Assembly (NCBI GenBank): GCA_045590955.1
Contig: JAZNSB010000002.1
Coordinates: 1 to 21,950, forward strand
Direction of reading: 5' to 3'
Length of the DNA: 21,950 nt
DNA from: JAZNSB01 sp045590955
Lineage (GTDB): Bacteria > Pseudomonadota > Alphaproteobacteria > RF32 > CAG-239
This document shows, one piece after another, positions 5,792 through 14,048 of this stretch. Position 1 is the stretch's first letter. Each line of letters opens with the position of its first letter. The notes under the pieces were generated by a model. That model ran no database searches. It saw nothing but the letters and a program-made list of their open reading frames with translations, and was not told the origin of the DNA. The position numbers were made by a program, and so were the translations under genes.

Positions 5792-8700
5792 TTATTTTAC
5801 CACTTTTGCATCATAACAAATGGGCTTCTCTTCAATTTCTGCAGATACGCCGTCAGAACAATTTGCAACAAGATTTACCGCTAAAACCTGCTCTGAAATA
5901 TATTCTGCATTTTCTGTCAAAGCGCAGAGCAATTGTTCATCTGTTGTGCTGTAACACAGCTCTATTCTGTCAGATATATCAAAGTTTTTGTCTTTTCTGA
6001 GTTGTTGTACCATTCTGACAAAATCTCTGGCCATACCCTCTCTGACAAGTTCAGGTGTTAAATTGGTATCCAACAAAACAAGTGCTTTGTTATTGGCAAA
6101 TGCTCTGCCACAAACACCTTCTTTCATCTCTAATCTGATTTCAAACAAATCCGGTGTCAATGTATGGCCGGCAATTTCTAAATTTTCGCCATTTAAAGTC
6201 CACTGTCCTTGTTTATATGCTCCCATAACAGCTCCCATGTCTTTGCCAAGAGCTTTGCCAAGTAATGGAGTATATAAATATACATTGGTATTGGCATAAG
6301 TGCTGATATGGTCATCAAATTTTATGTTTTTGACATTGAGTTCATCTTTTACAATATCGCAAAAGTCTGGTCTTAATCCCTTGCCAACCAATGTTAGACA
6401 AGAAAGCGGCAAACGATTGCGCAAATTGTTTTCTTCTCTGATAAACTTGCCGGCAGAACAAAGTTCTTGCAAGAAATCCATGTCCTCAACCAAAGATGCG
6501 TCTGCATCAATTTCTGAAAGTAAAGGATAATCTTCTAAGTGAACGCTTTCTTTGCCAGTAAGAGCTTTGTATATGTATTCTGCTTCAAACACCAACAAAG
6601 GTGCGCTGATTTTACACAAATTTACCAATACGGTATAAAGTGTGTCAAATGCTTCAGATTTTCCTTCCCAGAAACGTTCTCTGCTTCTTCTAATATACCA
6701 GTTGTTTAATGTTTCTATAAACATGCTGATTTCTGAACATGCCAAGGGCAAATCATATGAATTTAATGCTCTGTTTACAGATTGTGAAAGATTTTTGAGC
6801 TTGGATAATATATAATTGTCTAAAGAATCTGTAGATTTATATATCTCTTTTGCCTGATAATCTTCTGCGTTTGCATAAAGTGTGAAAAAGTAAAAAGCAT
6901 TCCACAATGGAATTTGTGCCAACCTTGACGCTTTGGCTATTTCCTTACCCTCTAAATCAACCGCAACATTTCCGCCTCTGGTAACAGGAGAAGACATTAA
7001 AAACCAGCGAAGAGCGTCTGAACCCATGTTTTCTAAAACAATGTTTGGGTCAGGATAGTTCTTAAGGTGTTTAGAAAGTTTTTGTCCACCCTCTGCCATT
7101 AAAAGTCCGGTGCAAACACAGTTTTTAAATGCCGGTCTTTGGTGAAGTGCCGTAGATAAAACAGTAAGTGTGTAGAACCAACCTCTGGTTTGATCAACCG
7201 CTTCAACAATGAAATCTGCCGGAAAATGATTTTCAAACCAGTCTTTGTTTTCAAACGGATAATGTATTTGACCATATGGCATTGAACCGCTTTCAAACCA
7301 GCAGTCAAACACATCTGAAACTCTTCTCATCATGGTTTTGCCGCTCGGGTCGTCAGGGTTAGGATATACGACTTCGTCAATATAGGGTTTGTGCAAGTCT
7401 TTTACCGAAAATCCGGTCTTTTCTTTTATTTCTGCAATAGAACCAAAAACGTCTATTCTGGGGTATTGCGGGTTATCTGATTTCCATACGGGAATTGGAG
7501 TGCCCCAATATCTGTTTCTGGAAATTGACCAATCTCTGGCTCCTTCCAACCAGTGACCGAAACGACCTTCTTTAATATGCTCCGGAATCCAACTGATTTG
7601 CTGATTGTTTTGAACCATTTGATCTTTGAAATCTGTCACTTTTACAAACCAAGAGCTCATGGCTTTGTATATTAAAGGAGTTTCGGTTCTGTAACAAAAC
7701 GGATATGTATGGGTATATTGCTCTTTTTTTACAAGCAATCCGTTCTCTTTTAGCCACTGTATAATCGGAGCGTTTGTTTCAAAAACCTGTTTGCCCGCAT
7801 AATCTGAAACTTCTGCAGTAAATCTGCCGGCTTCATCAACCGGACAAACAACCGGAAAATCAGGGTTATATGCCTTGCAAACATCAAAGTCGTCTTGTCC
7901 GAATCCAGGTGCAATGTGAACAATGCCGGTTCCGTCTTCCGTGGAAACAAACTCTCCACTGATTACCCTAAAGGCTCCTTTTGATTTTAAGTCTGAAAAA
8001 TAATTAAACATAGGCTCATAACTCAAACCAACCAAATCTTTGCCCTTAACGGTTTTTAACAATGTGGCTTTTTCAAGTTGTTTTTTATATCTGCCAAGCA
8101 ATGCAGAAGCCAAAATATATTCTTGGCCATCTTCTTGCATAACGGCATATTCTATATCTGAACCTACGGCCAACATTAAATTTGAAGGCAATGTCCACGG
8201 AGTGGTTGTCCATACCAAAATTTTTTGACCTGTTTCAAGCTTAAACAAAACTGTAATAGCATCATCTGTTTTGTCTTTATATCCTTGATTTACCTCAAAG
8301 TTAGACAACGGACTTTCTACTGCCCATGAATATGGTAAAACTCTGTATCCTTCATAAACAAGACCTTTGTCATATAAGGTTTTAAAGTTATGGATTACGC
8401 TTTCCATAAAGTCTAAATCCATGGTTTTATAATCATGAGAAAAATCAACCCAACGACCAATGCGTTTGAACATATCTACCCAAATGTTGGAATATTTTAA
8501 AACGTCTTGACGGCAAAAAGCGTTAAACTTTTCTACACCATATTCGGCAATAGCTTTACCACCGCTTACACCAAGTTGTTTTTCTGCAGATGTTTCTGCC
8601 GGCAAACCATGACAATCCCAGCCTAAACGTCTTTCTACTTTTTTGCCGTTCATGGTTTGGAATCGGGCAACAACGTCTTTTACATATGAAACCATCATGT

Positions 8701-8881
8701 GACCATAGTGTGGTGTTCCGTTGGCAAACGGCGGTCCATCGTAAAATACAAACTCTTCAGCGCCTTGCCTTTTATCTACTGATTTTTTAAATGTATCGTT
8801 AGCTTCCCAAAATGAAAGCACCTCTTTTTCTTGTGCCGGAAAATCCGGCTTTGCAGATTGTTCTTTGTAAAACTTAGTCAT
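5792..8881 (-). CDS. ileS: Isoleucyl-tRNA synthetase, eukaryote-like (IleRS2-type) class
   Basis: This enzyme charges tRNA-Ile and edits mischarged Val in the cytoplasm. Class I signatures: the HIGH motif appears as PHYGH (57-61) and KMSKS as KLSKH (601-605) in GGQKLSKHLKNYPDPN. The CP1 editing domain begins with the WTTTPWTLPSN motif near residue 225. The PHYGH form, the LKNYPDP that follows KLSKH, the 1029-aa length and the absence of a C-terminal Cys-rich zinc finger all match the IleRS2 class of eukaryotes, Rickettsiales and some other bacteria, not the E. coli IleRS1 class. Known IleRS2 enzymes are often mupirocin-insensitive; that property is inferred here. The ATG has a weak AGGTT upstream. 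The gene is monocistronic, between the bat terminator (8945-8977) and its own (5733-5761). No T-box leader is seen. Confidence 0.96.
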   Translation of the reverse strand: MTKFYKEQSAKPDFPAQEKEVLSFWEANDTFKKSVDKRQGAEEFVFYDGPPFANGTPHYGHMMVSYVKDVVARFQTMNGKKVERRLGWDCHGLPAETSAEKQLGVSGGKAIAEYGVEKFNAFCRQDVLKYSNIWVDMFKRIGRWVDFSHDYKTMDLDFMESVIHNFKTLYDKGLVYEGYRVLPYSWAVESPLSNFEVNQGYKDKTDDAITVLFKLETGQKILVWTTTPWTLPSNLMLAVGSDIEYAVMQEDGQEYILASALLGRYKKQLEKATLLKTVKGKDLVGLSYEPMFNYFSDLKSKGAFRVISGEFVSTEDGTGIVHIAPGFGQDDFDVCKAYNPDFPVVCPVDEAGRFTAEVSDYAGKQVFETNAPIIQWLKENGLLVKKEQYTHTYPFCYRTETPLIYKAMSSWFVKVTDFKDQMVQNNQQISWIPEHIKEGRFGHWLEGARDWSISRNRYWGTPIPVWKSDNPQYPRIDVFGSIAEIKEKTGFSVKDLHKPYIDEVVYPNPDDPSGKTMMRRVSDVFDCWFESGSMPYGQIHYPFENKDWFENHFPADFIVEAVDQTRGWFYTLTVLSTALHQRPAFKNCVCTGLLMAEGGQKLSKHLKNYPDPNIVLENMGSDALRWFLMSSPVTRGGNVAVDLEGKEIAKASRLAQIPLWNAFYFFTLYANAEDYQAKEIYKSTDSLDNYILSKLKNLSQSVNRALNSYDLPLACSEISMFIETLNNWYIRRSRERFWEGKSEAFDTLYTVLVNLCKISAPLLVFEAEYIYKALTGKESVHLEDYPLLSEIDADASLVEDMDFLQELCSAGKFIREENNLRNRLPLSCLTLVGKGLRPDFCDIVKDELNVKNIKFDDHISTYANTNVYLYTPLLGKALGKDMGAVMGAYKQGQWTLNGENLEIAGHTLTPDLFEIRLEMKEGVCGRAFANNKALVLLDTNLTPELVREGMARDFVRMVQQLRKDKNFDISDRIELCYSTTDEQLLCALTENAEYISEQVLAVNLVANCSDGVSAEIEEKPICYDAKVVK

Positions 8882-8912
8882 TTTAAAACCTATGAAATTA
8901 TTTGTTGAAACT

Positions 8913-8925
8913 TGGCATTATGCCA
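8913..8925. promoter_or_regulatory. Perfect 13-base palindrome upstream of ileS
   Basis: TGGCAT-T-ATGCCA (8913-8925) lies 32 bases before the ileS start codon. In the leftward direction it contains CATAAT, a possible -10 element, but no acceptable -35 box lies at the right distance. It may be an operator or chance; I see no known regulator motif in it. Confidence 0.3.
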
Positions 8926-8944
8926 TAAACTTGTGAAAATATAT

Positions 8945-8977
8945 AAAAGAAAAACCACCATCCCCTAAGGGATAATG
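8945..8977 (-). terminator. Rho-independent terminator of the bat operon
   Basis: In the leftward transcript CATTATCCC (8977-8969), a TTAG loop and GGGATGGTG (8964-8956) form a 9-bp stem with two G-U pairs. It is followed by GTTTTTCTTTT (8955-8945). It lies about 95 bases past the batD stop and just before ileS. Confidence 0.75.
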
Positions 8978-9013
8978 TTGTATAAAACGATATGTATCAA
9001 AAAGTTTTTCATA

Positions 9014-9041
9014 ATGGGCAGATTTTACATTATCTGCCCAT
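9014..9041. repeat. 10-bp inverted repeat downstream of batD
   Basis: ATGGGCAGAT (9014-9023) and ATCTGCCCAT (9032-9041) form a perfect 10-bp stem with an 8-base loop, about 30 bases past the batD stop. No T-tract follows immediately on either strand. It may protect the 3' end of the bat mRNA or act with the terminator at 8945-8977. Confidence 0.55.
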
Positions 9042-9070
9042 ATTTTGTCAATAATGTTTTTATGGTTTTG

Positions 9071-10768
9071 TTATTTATACAACGGTGGTAGCAGAGGTTT
9101 AATTTTTTCACTTGCTTTTTTGTATTTGTTTTCTTTTTTGAACTCTTTAATAAACGCTTTGCTGTCAAAAACCATTTTATGCGGAGAATAAATCTCTTTT
9201 GATAAGTTTTCTATATGTGGTTTTATCTGCAAATTGGATATATGTTTAGCAACATCTTTAAGATTGTTTATCTTATGTCCGACGTTTAACAAACGGCTCC
9301 ACTCTATAAGACTGTCTTGCAAACCTCTTAAATCTCTGCGTTTTGCTTGCCTTATGATAATTTTGCGATAATTCGGACTTTTGCCGGCGGTAGATTGTAA
9401 TAACCTTAAAATAATAAAACTTAAAATAAAACCGGCAAAAAATGCAATCCATATTATCCAGTTCTTTTGTAGAGGAACATAAGAATCTGTGGCTGGTGTA
9501 TCTGTGATGTTTTGAGGTTCTTCAAATGACGGTTGAGATTGCATATACAAGCTGTTGTCAGATGCAAGTACATTTACTTTTGAAGACGGAATTATTGCCT
9601 CTTTAAAATCGGCAGAAATAACGTCAAACCATTTTATTTTGAGTGCCGGCAACATATATTCTCCGCTTTCTGACGGAATATATACATTGGTAATTTTCTT
9701 GACCGAAACAAGTTTTTGACCATCAAAAGAACTAGATGTTTCAGGTTTTTCCGGATATTGCTTAATTCCTTTAATATCTGCAAACTCTATATCAGGAAGT
9801 TGTGAAGGTAAAACACCTTCTGCTTGAAGATAAACGTCTCTGCTTACAGCCTCTCCAACCTTAAACTGCGGATTAGGATCTTTAAACTGAGCTTTTAATT
9901 TAACTTGAGTGGACGGCAACCACCAATTTATGCCTGTTAAAGCCGGTTTTATGTATATTTTTTTGGCGGGCTCGCTTAATACAACCGGTTTTTTTTGAAC
10001 AAACATATTATCTATGCCAAAGTCTGAAATAAAATTGCTTCCTAAAAAAGTATCAAAAACAGACCTAAAGCCATTATCTTCTTGAGCAAAATAATAACCG
10101 GAAAATTGCATTGGCGGAATTGTAAGTTCTCCGCTTTTTTGAGCAAAAAGGGCATACTTAAAGCTAATTTGCCTAATGTTTTTGCCGTTAATATTCTTAG
10201 ATTTTACCTCTGGCTGACCAATAGGTTCTACAACCCACTCATTAGGATTTAAGCCAACAAACGAAGGCTCACTTCCTTCTAATTGCCCTTGGTCGTAAAT
10301 TTTTACAGTGTATATAATTTGTTCCTGAACATACGGGCTGGTATTGCTTATATCTGCTCTGATATCAAAAACATTGGTGGGTTCGTCATCCTGATTTTCT
10401 TGCTCAAGTGGAGAAGATATGACCTCAATTTCTATGGGTTCTGACTTATATCCGCCAATTTGTATAGAGGGTATTATCTTAAGACCGTCGCCAATTGGAA
10501 CCAATGTAAGGATCCATTCTTGGTTTTGGTTCATTTGTCCGTTAATAATTTTGGTTTGAAAAGAATTTGAAACGGAATACACCTTAAAGTCTTTCTCTAA
10601 AACTCCAAAGTCAGGCTCCGTGGTTGCTTTTGCGCCAGAAAGGGTAAGCTTTAATTGTATGCTTTGCCCGAGCTGTATTTTATTTGAATTGACCTGTGCA
10701 ACCAAGCTTTGAGCATTGGCGTTAAAGCTGAAAAACATTGCAAAAAATAAACAAACTATCTTTTTCAT
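9071..10768 (-). CDS. batD: BatD-like exported protein
   Basis: BatD proteins are envelope proteins with a cleaved signal peptide, Ig-like beta repeats and a C-terminal membrane anchor; they work with the VWA proteins BatA and BatB in a poorly understood complex linked to stress or aerotolerance. Here residues 1-19 form a signal peptide (MKK, hydrophobic core, NANA before QS), ~20-435 are beta-rich with the typical early 'LGQSIQLKLTLSG' strand pair, 437-458 is a membrane span, and 459-565 is a basic, probably cytoplasmic tail. Size and layout fit the family. The start overlaps the batBC stop in an ATGA junction, with AAGG upstream, so translation is probably coupled. It is the last gene of the cluster; a hairpin and then a terminator follow. 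Confidence 0.85.
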   Translation of the reverse strand: MKKIVCLFFAMFFSFNANAQSLVAQVNSNKIQLGQSIQLKLTLSGAKATTEPDFGVLEKDFKVYSVSNSFQTKIINGQMNQNQEWILTLVPIGDGLKIIPSIQIGGYKSEPIEIEVISSPLEQENQDDEPTNVFDIRADISNTSPYVQEQIIYTVKIYDQGQLEGSEPSFVGLNPNEWVVEPIGQPEVKSKNINGKNIRQISFKYALFAQKSGELTIPPMQFSGYYFAQEDNGFRSVFDTFLGSNFISDFGIDNMFVQKKPVVLSEPAKKIYIKPALTGINWWLPSTQVKLKAQFKDPNPQFKVGEAVSRDVYLQAEGVLPSQLPDIEFADIKGIKQYPEKPETSSSFDGQKLVSVKKITNVYIPSESGEYMLPALKIKWFDVISADFKEAIIPSSKVNVLASDNSLYMQSQPSFEEPQNITDTPATDSYVPLQKNWIIWIAFFAGFILSFIILRLLQSTAGKSPNYRKIIIRQAKRRDLRGLQDSLIEWSRLLNVGHKINNLKDVAKHISNLQIKPHIENLSKEIYSPHKMVFDSKAFIKEFKKENKYKKASEKIKPLLPPLYK

Positions 10769-12507
10769 TTATCATACCTTTTTTTGTTATATTCTTTATA
10801 AATGATGGCTTTGAGCAAACCTCCGGGATTTTCTTCAATTTTTCTGTATTGTTGCTCTCTGGCCTGAACCTGTTCATCATATTTAATATCTTCTTTGCTT
10901 TTTTCTATACCATAGCCGAATTGCTTTGAGTTTTGATTATCTTTATCTGCCGGTGTTTGTGACATCGGCATTTGTTGTTCTTGCATTGAAGTATTGTTTG
11001 AATCTTGTTTGTCAGGATTTGTTTGCGAAGAAGAACTTGTCTCTTCTTGTTTGTTTTCTTCAGATTGTGAAGTTTGGTCGTTTTGAGAATCTTGGTTGTT
11101 TTGCGAATTATTTTCTTCTGTGTTTTGTGACTTATTCTCTTGAGAGGAAGACGACGAATCATTTTGTTCTTCAGAAGAGTTTTGTTCTTGTTTATCTTCT
11201 TGATTTTCGTTTTTTGCACCACCAGAAGAAGACTGTTTTTGCTGTTGCATTTGTTGTTTTAAGTATTCCAGATTAAATTTGGCATCTTCATGTTTGCTGT
11301 CTTTTGCCAAAACTTGCTCATACTTTTCAATGGCTTCTTTTATTTTGCCAGACTTTGCCAAGCTGTTACCTTGATTGTATATATTTTCCGTATCATCAAA
11401 TTTTGAAAACATTTCATAAGCTTTTTCGTAATTTTGAGCTTTATAATATCCTGCGCCTTTCCATGCGTTATTATTAAATTTGTCTGCCGCTTCTTCATAT
11501 TGACCTTTATTATACAAGTCAAAAGCCTGTTCATCTGCTGTTTTTATTAACCCTGCATATGCCGGGGCACAACAGATATTTAACAAAACAAATATCAATA
11601 AGCCTTTTCTAAAAAACAAAGCACAGCATAAAAGAGGGATAAAAGCAAAATAATATCCGAAATCTTTGCTTTTTTCTTTTGTGTTTTTGCTCAGCATTCC
11701 TTCAGTCTGTGATTTATTTAATAATTGTTGCACAAGTTTAATGTCTTCGTTATTTGCAGAAGCTTGTGTCAACACACCTCCTCCAGCTCTGGCCAAAAGC
11801 TTGAGTTTTTCTGAAACATTTGCAGAAACAACAACAAAACTTGTATTAATGCCTTGATTTTTTGCCTGTTTTACAGAAGACATGGCTTTATCAAAATCTT
11901 GGCTGATATCTGAACAAAAAACAACTATGTTTCCGTTGGTAAAACCTGCTTCTTTGAGACTGGAAACTGCCATATCTATGGCTCTATATAACTTGTCTCC
12001 ATTGCTTGGCATAATGGAATAATCTATTTCTGGTAAAAGATTATTTATTATGGACTTGTCTGATGTTAATGGCACAATTTGATATGGTTCTGATGAATAT
12101 ATTACCAAACCCGTTTGCCAAATAACAGAATCTTGTAATAAATCTGTGATTGTGTATTTTGCTTTTTGCAGATTATTGGGACTAAAGTCTTTTTTTTGCA
12201 TTTCTGTTGATACATTTAACACAAACACAACCCCCGAATGTTCTTCATATTGCGGAACCTGCTCTTTTTCCCATGACGGACCGCTGATGGCAATTACACC
12301 AAAAACAAAAGCCGTTAAAAACAAAACATCTAAAATGCGCCTTGATGATGAACTGCCTTTTATAATTAAAAAATCCAGCAGATGTTTATCACAAACACCA
12401 GACCAAGATGAGCCGTGTTCACCGGCTTTTTGAACTTTGGCATAATACCAAAATGCCAGCACCAAAAACAACAACAATAAAGGACGGACAAAATGAAAAT
12501 CTAGCAT
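10765..12507 (-). CDS. BatB-BatC fusion: VWA domain plus TPR domain membrane protein
   Basis: The N-terminal part (BatB-like) has two membrane spans (9-22, 58-74) and a VWA domain (~92-265). Its metal site is altered: the expected DxSxS is N98-V-S-T-E102. A further hydrophobic pair (284-299, 301-318) leads to TPR-like repeats (~325-415, BatC-like). A long Ser/Gln/Asn/Glu/Asp-rich low-complexity stretch (~415-530) follows, then a conserved-looking end, KIEENPGGLLKAIIY, similar to the DPGGLLR tail of proteobacterial VWA-TPR proteins. By analogy it sits in the inner membrane and assembles with BatA and BatD. The ATG has a perfect AGGAGG upstream and overlaps the batA stop by seven bases. Loss of the canonical MIDAS residues suggests that metal-dependent ligand binding by this VWA domain is lost or changed. 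Confidence 0.87.
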   Translation of the reverse strand: MLDFHFVRPLLLLFLVLAFWYYAKVQKAGEHGSSWSGVCDKHLLDFLIIKGSSSSRRILDVLFLTAFVFGVIAISGPSWEKEQVPQYEEHSGVVFVLNVSTEMQKKDFSPNNLQKAKYTITDLLQDSVIWQTGLVIYSSEPYQIVPLTSDKSIINNLLPEIDYSIMPSNGDKLYRAIDMAVSSLKEAGFTNGNIVVFCSDISQDFDKAMSSVKQAKNQGINTSFVVVSANVSEKLKLLARAGGGVLTQASANNEDIKLVQQLLNKSQTEGMLSKNTKEKSKDFGYYFAFIPLLCCALFFRKGLLIFVLLNICCAPAYAGLIKTADEQAFDLYNKGQYEEAADKFNNNAWKGAGYYKAQNYEKAYEMFSKFDDTENIYNQGNSLAKSGKIKEAIEKYEQVLAKDSKHEDAKFNLEYLKQQMQQQKQSSSGGAKNENQEDKQEQNSSEEQNDSSSSSQENKSQNTEENNSQNNQDSQNDQTSQSEENKQEETSSSSQTNPDKQDSNNTSMQEQQMPMSQTPADKDNQNSKQFGYGIEKSKEDIKYDEQVQAREQQYRKIEENPGGLLKAIIYKEYNKKRYDK

Positions 12508-13502
12508 TTGTGCCTCCTATAAAACAGGGTTTGTAGTGCAAACCATATTAGTAATCCTGCCAACAATGGAATATAAAAAACTTCTTGAACATCAACAACA
12601 TATGTTGGCTCTTTGTCATCTGCTTCAAGTTTATCTATGCGGTCATATATCTTTTGCAACGAACTCATGTCTTGGGCTTTAAAAAACTGACCATTGGTTA
12701 CGTTTGCAAGTTTTTGCAGACTTTTTTCATCTATTGGGTTGCTCGGATATAAAGCTCCCCATAAACCGCCGTGCATAACCGAAGCTTTGCCCACTCCTAT
12801 GGTATAAACTTTTATCCCCTCTTGTTCTGCCAGCTCAATTCCCTGTTGCATATTTAACAGCCCATCATTATTTTCTCCATCTGTTAACAGAATAATGGCT
12901 TTATTGCCCATGTTTGGAGAAGATCGCATTTTTTTTAATGAAAGCGCCAAAGCATCTCCTATGGCCGTTGAATTGCCTGCCATACCTGCTTCTATGTTAT
13001 TTAACATCTTTATGACTGACGATTTATCATATGTAAGTGGAGACTGCATATAAGAATTTGTTCCAAAAACAATTAATCCGATGTCATCATTAGGACGTTT
13101 GGCAATAAAGTCTGAAATTACTTTTTTTATGGCATCAAGTCTGCTTATCCAGCGGTTGTTTAGCTTAAAATCTTCTTCAAGCATTGAGGTGGAAATGTCT
13201 GTTACTAACAATATCTGCCTACCTTGGGTTTTTATTTTTACCGGTTCTGAAGTATAAACAGGACGACATATGGCACATACAAAAAAACACCAAACAAGAA
13301 ACATTAACCAAAATTTAGACCCATAAAGTTTATCTGTTTTATTTGCACTCCATACAGATGAAACCTTTATTAGTTTTATCTCAGCCATAAACGGAAAACG
13401 AATGGCATCTCCGTGCATTCCTTTAATTGCCGGCAGAATAAAAACCAACAAAAACGGTAATAAAACGAGGGCAAACAAATATGGATATGTAAAATACATC
13501 AT
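12501..13502 (-). CDS. batA: BatA-like VWA domain membrane protein
   Basis: From the chosen start (333 aa) there are membrane spans at about 5-26 and 64-82, a VWA domain from about 95, and a C-terminal span at 309-327. The MIDAS is intact: DISTS at 102-106, Thr179 in AGNSTAIG and Asp208 in LLTDGEN. In Bat systems this VWA protein sits in the inner membrane beside BatB. I start it at the ATG at 13502: AGGAG lies seven bases upstream and the codon forms an ATGA overlap with the stop of the DUF4381 gene. A longer reading from a TTG at 13529 is open but has no better ribosome site. It is followed by batBC with a seven-base overlap. Neither a MoxR ATPase nor a DUF58 gene, the usual partners, lies beside it. 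Confidence 0.9.
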   Translation of the reverse strand: MMYFTYPYLFALVLLPFLLVFILPAIKGMHGDAIRFPFMAEIKLIKVSSVWSANKTDKLYGSKFWLMFLVWCFFVCAICRPVYTSEPVKIKTQGRQILLVTDISTSMLEEDFKLNNRWISRLDAIKKVISDFIAKRPNDDIGLIVFGTNSYMQSPLTYDKSSVIKMLNNIEAGMAGNSTAIGDALALSLKKMRSSPNMGNKAIILLTDGENNDGLLNMQQGIELAEQEGIKVYTIGVGKASVMHGGLWGALYPSNPIDEKSLQKLANVTNGQFFKAQDMSSLQKIYDRIDKLEADDKEPTYVVDVQEVFYIPLLAGLLIWFALQTLFYRRHKC

Positions 13503-13948
13503 AAATTTTCTCCTATCCAATGCTTGCAATAGTTCTGCAACTGCTTAACATCTGACAGAGTATATGTATCAGAGACGCATTTCATATACGGTGCGTTAAT
13601 GAGTAATTCTTTAAGACGGTCATCTAATTTTTGAGAAGAATGAGAATCCAGAAAAGAAAGCCATTGTTTTCCTACCAGCGCTCCGGCTTCTTTATATTTT
13701 AAAACGCAAATTCTTCTTAAAATTTCTGACATGAGGCATACACTTTGCTTAAAATCTTGCAAGTTTGCTCTATTTAACAAGTGTAATGCATATAGTTTTT
13801 TGCTGGCCTGCCTGAACTTTATCAGCATTTTTACAAAAAAATATGCCAACAAAACAAGCAGTAAAACCAACAAAAAATCTAAATAAGAATAAATCTCCCA
13901 GCTTTTATCCGGTAAATGTATGTCTCTTAACTGCGGTAAATTTTCCAT
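13499..13948 (-). CDS. DUF4381 family membrane protein, first gene of the bat cluster
   Basis: A 149-aa protein with one membrane span (22-39) after a short N-terminus containing LPQLRDIHLPD, which matches the 'L..L.dIhlP' opening of DUF4381 proteins. A basic helical cytoplasmic part follows (KFRQASKKLYALHLLNR) and a C-terminal region with the WLSFLD motif (residues ~92-97). DUF4381 proteins are regularly encoded between DUF58 and BatA in proteobacterial Bat clusters; their biochemical role is unknown. The ATG is preceded by GAGG. The gene opens the leftward cluster, overlaps batA by four bases (ATGA), and is divergent from the anmK-like gene across a 100-base control region. Confidence 0.85.
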   Translation of the reverse strand: MENLPQLRDIHLPDKSWEIYSYLDFLLVLLLVLLAYFFVKMLIKFRQASKKLYALHLLNRANLQDFKQSVCLMSEILRRICVLKYKEAGALVGKQWLSFLDSHSSQKLDDRLKELLINAPYMKCVSDTYTLSDVKQLQNYCKHWIGENL

Positions 13949-14021
13949 TTTTTCCTCTGTATTAAATTTATGTTATTTATCTGCAAATATCAAGGCTATT
14001 AATACGAAGTTAACATTATCT

Positions 14022-14030
14022 TGTTATAAT
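14022..14030 (+). promoter_or_regulatory. Extended -10 promoter of the anmK-like gene
   Basis: TGT followed by a perfect TATAAT (14025-14030) is an extended -10 element. No good -35 box is present at 16-18 bases, as is common for this promoter class. Transcription would start near 14037, leaving a leader of about 12 bases that contains the AAAGGAAGG ribosome site. It supports the start at 14049 and rules out longer forms. Confidence 0.65.
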
Positions 14031-14048
14031 GTTTGTGAAAGGAAGGCA

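Noticed and set aside
9014..9041. Hairpin after batD as the operon terminator
   Set aside because: It has no T-run right after the stem on either strand; the hairpin at 8945-8977 with its T-tract is the better terminator.
8882..9070. T-box or other riboswitch ahead of ileS
   Set aside because: No T-box motif or specifier stem-loop is visible; T-boxes are typical of Firmicutes, and the only structures here are a terminator, a hairpin and a short palindrome.
10905..11276. Open frames in other phases across the batBC low-complexity region
   Set aside because: They arise from the repeated Gln/Ser/Asn/Glu codons; they have no start signals and contain only biased composition.
13503..13529. TTG start for batA nine codons upstream
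   Set aside because: The ATG at 13502 has AGGAG at the right distance and forms an ATGA junction with the preceding stop.
13920..14048. Longer N-terminus of the anmK-like protein (43 more residues)
   Set aside because: The extra part lies across the extended -10 promoter, overlaps the start of the divergent DUF4381 gene and does not resemble AnmK; the site at 14049 has a good ribosome site and fits the family start.
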